Shown here in pieces: positions 51,546 through 62,010 of a stretch of DNA of 64,000 nt. Made by a program: the position numbers and the translations under genes. The notes beneath the pieces are model-generated. The model did no database searches. It was not told the DNA's origin and worked only from the letters and a program-made list of their open reading frames with translations. Source of the DNA: Petrolisthes cinctipes (Eukaryota > Arthropoda > Malacostraca > Decapoda > Porcellanidae); the NCBI GenBank assembly GCA_033782935.1, contig JAWQEG010000486.1:3224001-3288000 (forward strand). Direction: 5' to 3'. Within the stretch, counting starts at the first letter, position 1. Each line of letters opens with the position of its first letter.

Positions 51546-54500
51546 TTCTAGGACCCAAAAATACCGAATTTTCGGGTGTTTTGAGCCTGAATTTGAGATA
51601 TAAACAGGTACAAAAAAAGCATGCACATATTGACTTTGGGCACCTAAAATATCGATTTTCAGCATGTTTTGGGCCTGCATCTGAGTAGGCATGTACAGAT
51701 CGCTTCTGGGACCCAAAAATATCGAATTTTCGGGTGTTTTGAGGTTGAATTTGGGATATAAACGGGTGCAGAAGATGCATACACATATTGACGTTGGTCA
51801 CCTAAAATATCGATTTTCAGCTTGTTTTTGGGCATGTATCTTGAAAACATTCTAACTAGGAGTAGGAATGTACAGATCGCTTCTGGGACCCCAAAATATC
51901 GAATTTTCGGGTGTTTTGAACCTGAATTTGAGATATAAACGGGTACAGAAGATTCATCCTCATATCGACGTTAAGGCACCTAAAAGATCGATTTTCAGTA
52001 TGTTTTGGGCCTGTATATTGAAAATACTCTAACACGGAGTAGGCATGTACAGATCGCTTCTGGGACCCCAAAATATCGAATTTTCGGGTGTTTTGGGCCT
52101 GAATTTGAGATATCGATTTTGGGCACCTAAAATATCGGTTTTTAGCATGTTTTGGGCCTATATTCTGAAAATATTCTAGCACTGAGTAGGCATGTACAGA
52201 TCGATTCTGGGACCCCAAAAATTCGAATTTTCGGGTGTTTTGAGCCTGAATTTGAGATATAAACGTGTACAGAAGATGCATGCACATATTGACTTTGGGC
52301 ACCTAAAATATCGATCTTGAGCATGTTTTGGGCCTGTATTTTGAAAATACTCTAACTAGGAGTAGGCATGTACAGATCGCTTCTGGGACCCAAAAATATC
52401 GAATTTTCGGGTGTTTTGGGCCTGAATTTGAGATATAAACGGGTATAGAAGATGCATGCACATATCGACTTTGGACACTTAAAATATCGATTTTTAGCAT
52501 GTTTTGAGCCTATATTTTGAAAAAATTCTAGTACTGAGTAGGCATGTACAGATCGCTTCTGGGACCCCAAAATATCGAATTTTCGAGTGTTTTGAGCCTG
52601 AATTTGATATATAAACGGGTACAGAAGATGCATGCACATATCGACTTTTGGGCACCTAAAATATCGATTTTCAGCATGTTTTGGGCCTGCATCTGAGTAG
52701 GTATGTACAGATCGCTTTTGGGACCCCAAAATATCGAATTTTCGGATGTTTTGGGTCTGAATTTCAGATATACATTTTGTGCACCTAAAATATCGATTTT
52801 TAGCATGTTTTGAGCCTATATTTTGAAAACCTTCTAGCACTGACTAGACATGTACAGATCGCTTCTGGGACCCAAAATTATCGAATTTTCAGGTGTTTTA
52901 AGGTTGAATTTGAGATATAAACGAGTGCAGAAGATGCATACACATGTTGACTTTGGGCACCTAAAATATCGATTTTCGGCATGTTTTGGGCCTGTATTTT
53001 GAAAATACTCTAACTAGGAGTAGGCATGTACAGATCGCTTCTGGGACCCAAAAATATCGAATTTTCGGGTGTTTTGAGCCTGAATTTGAGATATAAACGG
53101 GTACAGAAGATGCAAGCACATATCGACTTTGGACACTTAAAATATCGATACTTAGCATGTTTTGAGCCTATTTTTTTAAAACATTATAGCACTGACTAGA
53201 CATGTACAGATCGCTTCTGGGACCCAAAATTATCGAATTTCCGGGTGTTTTGAGGTTGAATTTGAGATATAAACGGGTACAGAAGATGCATGCACATATC
53301 GACTTTGGACACTTAAAATATCGATTTTTAACATGTTTTGAGCCTATATTTTGAAAACATTCTAGCACTGACTAGACATGTACAGATCGCTTCTGGGACC
53401 CAAAATTATCGAATTTTCAGGTGTTTTAAGGTTGAATTTGAGATATAAACGAGTGCAGAAGATGCATACACATGTTGACTTTGGGCACCTAAAATATCGA
53501 TTTTCGGCATGTTTTGGGCCTCCATCTGAGTAGGCATGTACAGATCGCTTCTGGGACCCCAAAATATCGAATTTTCGGGTGTTTTGACCCTGAATTTGAA
53601 ATATAAACGGGTACAGAAGATGCATGCACATATCGACTTTTGGGCATCTAAAAGATCGATTTTCAGTATGTTTTGGGCCTGTATATTGAAAATACTCTAA
53701 CACGGAGTAGGCATGTACAGATCGCTTCTGGGACCCTAAAATATCGAATTTTCTGGTGTTTTGGGCCTCAATTTGATATATCGATTTTGGGAACCTAAAA
53801 TATCGGTTTTTAGCATGTTTTGGGCCTATATTCTGAAAATATTCTAGCACTGAGTAGGCATGTACAGATCGCTTCTGGGACCCCAAAATGTCCAATTTTC
53901 GAGTGTTTTGAGCCTGAATTTGAGATATAAACGGGTACAGAAGATGCATGCACATATCGACTTTTGGGCACCTAAAATATCGATTTTGAGCATGTTTTGG
54001 GCCTGTATTTTGAAAATACTCTAACTAGGAGTATGCATGTACAGATCGCTTCTGGGACCCAAAAATATCGATTTTTCGGGTGTTTTGAGCCTGAATTTGA
54101 GATATAAACGGGTATAGATGATGCATGCACATATCGACTTTGGACACTTAAAATATCGATTATTAGTATGTTTTGAGCCTATATTTTGAAAACATTCTAG
54201 CACTGACTAGACATGTACAGATCGCTTCTGGGACCCAAAATTATCGAATTTTCGGGTGTTTTGAGGTTGAATTTGAGATATAAACGAGTGCAGAAGATGC
54301 ATACACATGTTGACTTTGAGTACCTAAAATATCGATTTTCAGCATGTTTTGGGCCTGCATCTGAGTAGGCATGTACAGATCGCTTCTGGGACCCCAAAAT
54401 ATCGAATTTTCGGGTGTTTGTAGCCTGAATTTGAGATATAAACGGGTACAGAAGATGCATGCACATATCGACTTTTGGGCACCTAAAAGATCGATTTTCA

Positions 54501-56132
54501 GTATGTTTTGGGCCTATATTTTGAAAATACTCTAACACGGAGTAGGCATGTACAGTTCGCTTCTGGGACCTCAAAATATCGAATTTTCGGGTGTTTTGGG
54601 CCTGAATTTGAGATATCGATTTTGGGCACCTAAAATATCGATTATTAGCATGTTTTGGGCCTATATTTTGAAAATTTTCTAGCACTAAGTAGGCATGTAA
54701 ATATCACTTCAAGGACCCCAAAATATCGAATTTTCGGGTCTTTTGAGCCTGAATTTGAGATTTAAACGGGTACAGAAGATGCATGCACATATCGACTTTT
54801 GGGCACCTAAAATATCGATTTTTTTCATGTTTTGGGTCTGTATCTTGAAAACATTCTAACTAGGAGTAGGGATGTACAGATCGGTTCTAGGACCCAAAAA
54901 TACCGAATTTTCGGGTGTTTTGAGCCTGAATTTGAGATATAAACAGGTCCAGAAGATGCATGCACATATTGACTTAGGGCACCTAAAATATCGATTTTCA
55001 GCATGTTTTGGGCCTGTATTTTGAAAATACTCTAACTAGGAGTAGGCATGTACAGATCGCTTCTGGGACCCAAAAATATCGAATTTTCGGGTGTTTTGAG
55101 CCTGAATTTGAGATATAATCGAGTGCAAAAGATGGATACACATGTTGACTTTGGGCACCTAAAATATCGATTTTTAGCATGTTTTGGGCCTGCATCTGAG
55201 TAGGCATGTACAGATCGCTTCTGGGACCCCAAAATATCGAATTTTCGTGTGTTTGTAGCCTGAATTTGAGACATAAACGGGTACAGAAGATGCATGCACA
55301 TATCGACTTTTGGGCACCAAAAAGATCGATTTTCAGTATGTTTTGGGCCTGTATTTTGAAAATCCACGGAGTATGCATGTACAGTTCGCTTCTGGGACCC
55401 CAAAATATCGAATTTTCGGGTGTTTTGGGCCTGAATTTGAGATATCGATTTTGGGCACCAAAAATATCGATTATTAGCATGTTTTCGACCTATATTTTGA
55501 AAATATTCTAGGACTAAGTAGGCATGTAAAGATCACTTCTGGGACCCCAAAATATCGAATTTTCGGGTGTTTTGAGCATGAATTTGAGATATAAACGGGT
55601 ACAGATGATGCATGCACATATCGACTTTGGACACATAAAATATCGATTTTTAGCATGGTTTGAGCCTATATTTTGAAAAAATTCTAGCACTGTACACATC
55701 GCTTCTGGGACCCAAAAATATCGAATTTTCGGGTGTTTTGAGGATGAATTTGGGATATAAACGGGTACAGAAGATTCATGCACATATCGACTTTTTGGCA
55801 CCTAAAAGATCGATTTTCAGTATGTTTTGGGCCTGTATTTTGAAAATACTCTAACACGGAGTAGGCATGTACAGTTCGCTTCTGGGACCCCAAAATATCG
55901 AATTTGCGGGTGTTTTGGGCCTGAATTTGAGATATCTACTTTGGGCACCTAAAATATCGACTTTTAGCATGTTTTGGGCCTATATTTTGAAAATATTATA
56001 GCACTGAGTAGGCATGTACAGATCGCTTCTGGGACCCCAAAATATCGAATTTTCGGGTGTTTTGAGCCTGAATTTGATATATAAACGGGTACAGAAGATG
56101 CATGCACATATCGATTTTTGGGCACCTAAAAT
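51546..56132 (+). repeat. Mosaic satellite, mixed monomer order
   Basis: A-, B-, C-, D-, G- and H-type monomers in varying order. Two B monomers occur within 180 bp (about 53165 and 53340). A hybrid starts as A and ends as B at about 55020-55150 (AATCGAGTGCAAAAG). A D monomer at 55363 lacks about 9 bp (AAAATCCACGGAG). No foreign DNA. Confidence 0.85.
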
Positions 56133-56308
56133 ATCGATTTTGAGCATGTTTTGGGTCTGTATCTTGAAAACATTCTAACTAGGAGTAGGGATGTACAGAT
56201 CGCTTCTAGGACCCAAAAATACCGAATTTTCGGTCGTTTTGAGCCTGAATTTGACTTATAAACAGGTACAGAAGATGCATGAACATATTGACTTTGGGCA
56301 CCTAAAAT
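56133..56308 (+). repeat. Reference monomer, class H (176 bp)
   Basis: Diagnostic words: GATTTTGAGCATG, GGGTCTGTATCTTGAAAAC, TAGGGATG, TCTAGGACCC, ATACCGAATTTTCGG and AAACAGGTAC. H is optional: it is present between G and A in many units and absent from the 1325-bp unit. Its dyad arms are imperfect. Confidence 0.88.
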
Positions 56309-56967
56309 ATCAATTTTCAGCATGTTTTGGGCCTGTGTTTTGAAAATACTCTAACTAGGAGTAGGGATGTACAGATCGTTTCTAGGACCCAATAATACCG
56401 ACTTTTCGGGTGTTTTGAGCCTGAATTTGAGATATAAACAGGTACAGAAGATGCATGCACATATTGACTTTGGGCACCTAAAATATCGATTTTTAGCATG
56501 TTTTGGGCCTGCATCTGAGTAGGCATGTACAGATCGCTTCTGGGACCCCAAAATATCGAATTTTCGGGTGTTTTGAACCTGAATTTGAGATATAAACGGG
56601 TACAAAAGATACATCCTCATATCGACTTTTGGGCACCTACAAGATCGATTTTCAGTATGTTTTGGGCCTGTATAATGAAAATACTCTAACACGGAGTAGG
56701 CATGTACAAATAGCTTTTGGGACCCCAAAATATCGAATTTTCGGGTGTTTTGGGCTTGAATTTGAGATATCGACTTTGGGCACCTAAAATATCGGTTTTT
56801 AGCATGTTTTGGGCCTATATTTTGAAAAGATTCTAGCACTGAGTAGGCATGTACAGATCGCTTCTGGGACCCCAAAATATCCAATTTTCGGGTGTTTTGA
56901 GCCTGAATTTGAGATATAAACGGGTACAGAAGATGCATGCACATATCGACTTTTGGGCACCTAAAAT
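56309..56967 (+). repeat. Satellite leading into the reference 8-mer
   Basis: A-, C-, D- and G-type monomers. The D here carries TATAATGAAAATAC and TACAAATAGC. No other content. Confidence 0.8.
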
Positions 56968-57143
56968 ATCGATTTTGAGCATGTTTTGGGCCTGTATTTT
57001 GAAAATACTCTAACTAGGAGTAGGCATGTACAGATCGCTTCTGGGACCCAAAAATATCGAATTTTCAGGTGTTTTGAGCCTGAATTTGAGATATAAACGG
57101 GTACAGAAGATGCATGCACATATCGACTTTGGACACTTAAAAT
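56968..57143 (+). repeat. Reference monomer, class A (176 bp)
   Basis: Diagnostic words: GTATTTTGAAAATACTC (perfect dyad), TAACTAGGAGTAGGCATG, GGGACCCAAAAATATCG and TTTTGAGCCTGAATTTGAG. It is followed by GGACACTTAAAATATCG of class B. Confidence 0.9.
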
Positions 57144-57319
57144 ATCGATTTTTAGCATGTTTTGAGCCTATATTTTGAAAACATTCTAGCACTGACTAGA
57201 CATGTACAGATTGCTTCTGGGACCCAAAATTATCGAATTTTCGGGTGTTTTGAGATTGAATTTGAGATATAAACGAGTGCAGAAGATGCATACACAAGTT
57301 GACTTTGGGTACCTAAAAT
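57144..57319 (+). repeat. Reference monomer, class B (176 bp)
   Basis: Diagnostic words: TTTTGAGCCTATATTTTG, AAAACATTCTAGCACTGAC, TAGACATG, CCAAAATTATCG, AAACGAGTGCAG and CATACACA(T/A)GTTGAC. Confidence 0.9.
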
Positions 57320-57478
57320 ATCGATTTTCAGCATGTTTTGGGCCTGCATCTGAGTAGGCATGTACAGATCGCTTCTGGGACCCCAAAATATCGAATTTTC
57401 TGGTGTTTGTAGCCTGAATTTGAGATATAAACGGGTACAGAAGATGCATGCACATATCGACTTTTGGGCACCAAAAAG
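57320..57478 (+). repeat. Reference monomer, class C (159 bp, 18-bp deletion)
   Basis: GCCTGCATCTGAGTAGGC replaces the usual dyad region. Compared with an H-like parent, 18 bp beginning TGAAAACATTC are missing, including the right arm of the dyad. The right half has GTGTTTGTAGCC or GTGTTTGGAGCC. Confidence 0.9.
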
Positions 57479-57625
57479 ATCGATTTTCAGTATGTTTTGG
57501 GCCTGTATTTTGAAAATACTCTAACACGGAGTAGGCATGTACAGTTTGCTTCTGGGACCCCAAAATATCGAATTTTCGGGTGTTTTGGGCCTGAATTTGA
57601 GATATCGATTTTGAGCACCTAAAAT
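57479..57625 (+). repeat. Reference monomer, class D, first copy (147 bp, 29-bp deletion)
   Basis: Diagnostic words: GATCGATTTTCAGTATG, GTATTTTGAAAATACTC, TAACACGGAGTAGG and ACAGTT(C/T)GCTTC. The right half reads GAATTTGAGATATCGA: the 29 bp from AAACGGG to the next ATAT are gone, leaving a single ATAT. A derived form elsewhere reads AAGATATACATTTTGGG and has the same 147-bp length. Confidence 0.92.
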
Positions 57626-57801
57626 ATCGGTTATTAGCATGTTTTGGGCCTATATTTTGAAAATATTCTAGCACTAAGTAGGCATGTAAAGATCACTTCT
57701 GGGACCCCAAAATATCGAATTTTAGGGTGTTTTGAGCATGAATTTGAGATATAAACGGGTACAGATGATGCATGCACATATCGACTTTGGACACTTAAAA
57801 T
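57626..57801 (+). repeat. Reference monomer, class E (176 bp)
   Basis: Diagnostic words: TTATTAGCATG, ATATTTTGAAAATATTC (perfect dyad), TAGCACTAAGTAGGC, GTAAAGATCACTTC, GAGCATGAATTTGAG and ACAGATGATGCATGC. Confidence 0.9.
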
Positions 57802-57968
57802 ATCGATTTTTAGCATGGTTTGAGCCTATATTTTGAAAAAATTCTAGCACTGTACAGATCGCTTCTGGAACCCAAAAATATCGAATTTTCGGGTGTTTTG
57901 AGGTTGAATTTGGGATATAAACGGGTACAGAAGATGCATGCACATATCGACTTTTTGGCACCTAAAAG
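57802..57968 (+). repeat. Reference monomer, class F (167 bp, 10-bp deletion)
   Basis: Diagnostic words: TTTTTAGCATGGTTTGAGCC, GAAAAAATTCTAGCACTG running directly into TACAGATCG (the usual GAGTAGGCAT is missing), GAGGTTGAATTTGGGATAT and CTTTTTGGCACC. The dyad is broken. Confidence 0.9.
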
Positions 57969-58115
57969 ATCGATTTTCAGTATGTTTTGGGCCTGAATTT
58001 TGAAAATACTTTAACACGGAGTAGGCATGTACAGTTCGCTTCTGGGACCCCAAAATATCGAATTTTCGGGTGTTTTGGGCCTGAATTTGAGATATCGACT
58101 TTAAGCACCTAAAAT
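57969..58115 (+). repeat. Reference monomer, class D, second copy (147 bp)
   Basis: Nearly the same as the D at 57479, with the same 29-bp deletion. It usually continues into G as GATATCGACTTT, while the first D continues into E as GATATCGATTTT. The presence of two near-identical D monomers 490 bp apart in one unit matters for exchange within the unit. Confidence 0.9.
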
Positions 58116-58292
58116 ATCGGTTTTTAGCATGTTTTGGGCCTATATTTTAAAAAATATTCTAGCACTGAATAGGCATGTACATATCGCTTCTGGGACCCCA
58201 AAATATCCAATTTTCGAGTATTTTGAGCCTGAATTTGAGATATAAACGGGTACAGAAGATGCATGCACACATTACTTTTGGGCACTTAAAAT
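58116..58292 (+). repeat. Reference monomer, class G (177 bp)
   Basis: Diagnostic words: CGGTTTTTAGCATG or CGATTTTTAGCATG, the dyad followed by CTAGCACTGAGTAGGC, and a right half with ATATCCAATTTTCG or ATATCGAATTTTCG. This copy has an A inserted in the dyad (TTTTAAAAAATATTC) and the private GCACACATTACTTTTGG, shared with 60260. Confidence 0.88.
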
Positions 58293-60286
58293 ATCGATTT
58301 TGAGCATGTTTTGGGCCTGTATTTTGAAAATACTCTAACTAGGAGTAGGCATGTACAGATCGCTTCTGGGACCCAAAAATATCGAATTTTCGGGTGTTTT
58401 GATCCTGAATTTGAGATATAAACGGGTACAGAAGATGCATGCACATATTGACTTTGGACACTTAAAATATCGATTTTTAGCATGTTTTGAGCCTATATTT
58501 TGTTAACATTCTAGCACTGACTAGACATGTACAGATCGCTTCTGGGACCCAAAATTATCGAATTTTCGGGTGTTTTGAGGTTGAATTTGAGATTTAAACG
58601 AGTGCAGAAGATGCATACACATGTTGACTTTGTGTACCTAAAATATCGATTTTCAGCATGTTTTGGGCCTGCATCTGAGTAGGCATGTACAGATCGTTTA
58701 TGGGACCCCAAAATATCGAATTTTTGGGTGTTTGTAGCCTGAATTTGAGATATAAACGGGTACAGAAGATGCATGCACATATCGACTTTTGGGCACCAAA
58801 AAGATCGATTTTCAGTATGTTTTGGGCCTGTATTTTGAAAATACTCTAACACGGAGTAGGCATGTACAGTTCGCTTCTGGGACCCCAAAATATCGAATTT
58901 TCGGGTGTTTTGGGCCTGAATTTGAGATTTCTACTTTGGGTACCTAAAATATCGATTTTTAGCATGTTTTGGGCCAATATTTTGAAAATATTATAGCACT
59001 GAGTAGGCATGTACAGATCGCTTCTGGGACCACAAAATATCGAATTTTCGGGTGTTTTGAGCCTGAATTTGATATATAAACGGGTACAGAAGATGCATGC
59101 ACATATCGATTTTTGGGCACCTAAAATATCGATTTTGAGCATGTTTTGGGTCTGTATCTTGAAAACATTCTAACTAGGAGTAGGGATGTACAGATCGCTT
59201 CTAGGGCCCAAAAATACCGAATTTTCGGTCGTTTTGAGCCTGAATTTGAGATATAAACAGGTACAGAAGATGCATGAACGTATTGACTTTGGGCACCTAA
59301 AATATCAATTTTCAGCATGTTTTGGGCCTGTATTTTGAAAATACTGTAACTTGGATTAGCGATGTACAGATCGTTTCTAGGACCCAATAATACCGACTTT
59401 TCGGGTGATTTGAGCCTGAATTTGAGATATAAACGGGTACAGAAGATGCATGCACATATCGACTTTTTGGCACCTAAAAGCTCGATTTTCAGTAAGTTTT
59501 GGGCCTGTATTTTGAAAATACTCTAACACGGAGTAGGCATGTACAGTTCGCTTCTGGGACCCCAAAATATCGAATTTTCGGGTGTTTTGGACCTGAATTT
59601 GAGATATCTACTTTGGGCACCTAAAATATCGATTTTTAGCATGTTTTGGGCCTATATTTTGAAAATATTATAGCACTGAGTAGGCCTGTACAGATCGCTT
59701 CTGGGACCCCAAAATATCGAATTTTCGGGTGTTTTGAGCCTGAATTTGATATATAAACGGGTACAGAAGATGCATGCACATATTGACTTTGGACACCTAA
59801 AATATCGATTTTCAGCATGTTTTGGGCCTGCATCTGAGTAGGCATGTACAGATCGCTTCTGGGACCCAAAAATATCGAATTTTCGGGTGTTTTGAACCTG
59901 AATTTGAGATATAAACGGGTACAAAAGATGCATCCTCATATCGACTTTTGGGCACCTAAAAGATCGATTTTCAGTATGTTTTGGGCCTGTATATTGAAAA
60001 TACTCTAACACGGAGTAGGCATGTACAGATTGCTTCTGGGACCTCAAAATATCGAATTTTTGGGTGTTTTGGGCCTGAATTTGAGATATCGACTTTAATC
60101 ACCTAAAATATCGGTTTTTAGCATGCTTTAGGCCTATATTTTAAAAAACATTCTAGCACTGAATAGGCATGTACAGATCGCTTCTGGGATCCCAAAATAT
60201 CCAATTTTCGAGTATTTTGAGCCTGAATTTGAGATATAAACGGGTACAGAAGATGCATGCACACATTACTTTTGGGCACCTAAAAT
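58293..60286 (+). repeat. Higher-order block at offset 1994
   Basis: Twelve monomers starting A-B-C-D-G-H-A-D-G-C-D-G. About 58080-58890 recurs at 60074-60884, including the private ACACATTACTTTTGGG and TTTTGATCCTG. A D-G-H run at 58.8-59.3 kb matches 56.0-56.3 kb at offset 2995. Confidence 0.85.
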
Positions 60287-61340
60287 ATCGATTTTGAGCA
60301 TGTTTTGGGCCTGTATTTTGAAAATACTCTAACTAGGAGTAGGCATGTACAGATCGCTTCTGGGACCCAAAAATATCGAATTTTCGGGTGTTTTGATCCT
60401 GTATTTAAGATATAAACGGGTACAGAAGATGCATGCACATATTGACTTTGGAGACTTAAAATATCGATTTTTAGCATGTTTTGAGCCTATATTTTGAAAA
60501 CATTCTAGCACTGACTAGACATGTACAGATCGCTTCTGGGACCCAAAATTATCAAATTTTTGGGTGTTTTGAGGTTGAATTTGAGATATAAACGAGTGCA
60601 GAAGATGCATACACATGTTGACTTTGGGTACCTAAAATATCGATTTTCAGCATGTTTTGGGCCTGTATCTGAGTAGGCATGTACAGATCGCTTATGGGAC
60701 CCTAAAATATCGAATTTTTGGGTGTTTGTAGCCTGAATTTGAGATATAAACGGGTACAGAAGATGCATGCACATATCGACTTTTGGGCACCAAAAAGATC
60801 GATTTTCATTATGTTTTGGGCCTGTATTTTAAAAATACTCTAACACGGTGTAGGCATGTACAGTTTGCTTCTCGGACCCCAAAATATCGAATTTTCGGGT
60901 GTTTTGAGCCTGAATTTGAGATATAAACGGGTACAGAAGATGCATGCACATGTCGACTTTTGGGCACCTAAAATATCGATTTTGAGCATGTTTTGGGTCT
61001 GTATCTTGAAAACATTCTAACTAGGAGTTGGGATGTACAGATCGCTTCTAGGACCCAAAAATACCGAATTTTCGGGTGTTTTGAGCCTGAATTTGAGATA
61101 TAAACAGGTCCAGAAGATGCATGCACATATTGACTTTGGGCACCTAAAATATCGATTTTCAGCATGTTTTGGGCCTGTATTTTGAAAATACTCTAACTAG
61201 GTGTAGGCATGTACAGATCGCTTCTGGGACCCAAAAATATCGAATTTTAGGGTGTTTTGAGCCTGAATTTGAGATATAAACGGGTACAGAAGATGCATGC
61301 ACATATCGACTTTGGACACTTAAAATATCGATTTTTAGCA
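60287..61340 (+). repeat. Satellite, A-B-C-D-H-A order
   Basis: Continuation of the 1994-offset duplicate to about 60884, then H and A monomers. The H at about 60968 resembles one at 62313 (offset 1345). Confidence 0.83.
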
Positions 61341-62010
61341 TGTTTTGAGCCTATATTTTGAAAACATTCAAGCACTGACTAGACATGTATAGATCGCTTC
61401 TGGGACCCAAAATTATCGAATTTCCGGGTGTTTTGAGGTTAAATATGAGATATAAACGAGTGCAGAAGATTCATACACATGTTGACTTTGGGCACCTAAA
61501 ATATCGATTTTCAGCATGTTTTGGGCCTGCATGTAAGTAGGCATGTACAGATCGCTTCTGGGACCCCAAAATATCGAATTTTCGGGTGTTTGGAGCCTGA
61601 ATTTGAAATATAAACGGGTACAGAAGATGCATGCACATATCGACTTTTGACACTTAAAATATCGATTTTTAGCTTGTTTTGAGCCTATTTTTTTAAAACA
61701 TTCTAGCACTGACTAGACATGTACAGATCGCTTCTGGGACCCAAAATTATCAAATTTCCGGGTGTTTTGAGGTTGAATTTGAGATATAAACGAGTGCAGA
61801 AGATGCATACACATGTTGACTTTGGGTACCTAAAATATCGATTTTCAGCATGTTTTGGGCCTGCATCTGAGTAGGCATGTACAGATCGCTTCTGGGACCC
61901 CAAACTATCGAATTTTCGGGTGTTTGGAGCCTGAATTTGAGATATAAACGGGTACAGAAGATGCATGCACATATCGACTTTTGGGCACCTAAAAGATCGA
62001 TTTTCAGTAT
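61341..62010 (+). repeat. B-C dimer duplication
   Basis: B-C (about 61341) is followed directly by a second B-C (about 61675). The offset is near 334 bp, equal to one B plus one C. The second B has GCCTATTTTTTTAAAACATTC-like changes also seen near 32975 and 53170. Confidence 0.8.

Larger units (their letters stand above)
56968..58292 (+). repeat. Reference 8-mer higher-order unit A-B-C-D-E-F-D-G (1325 bp)
   Basis: Measured from successive ATCGAT (or ATCGGT) sites, the monomer lengths are 176, 176, 159, 147, 176, 167, 147 and 177 bp. The next A begins at 58293. This is the cleanest example of the order that underlies most of the array right of 16.7 kb, and class D occurs twice in it. Other units differ by adding H, dropping C or losing whole monomers. 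Confidence 0.92.
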
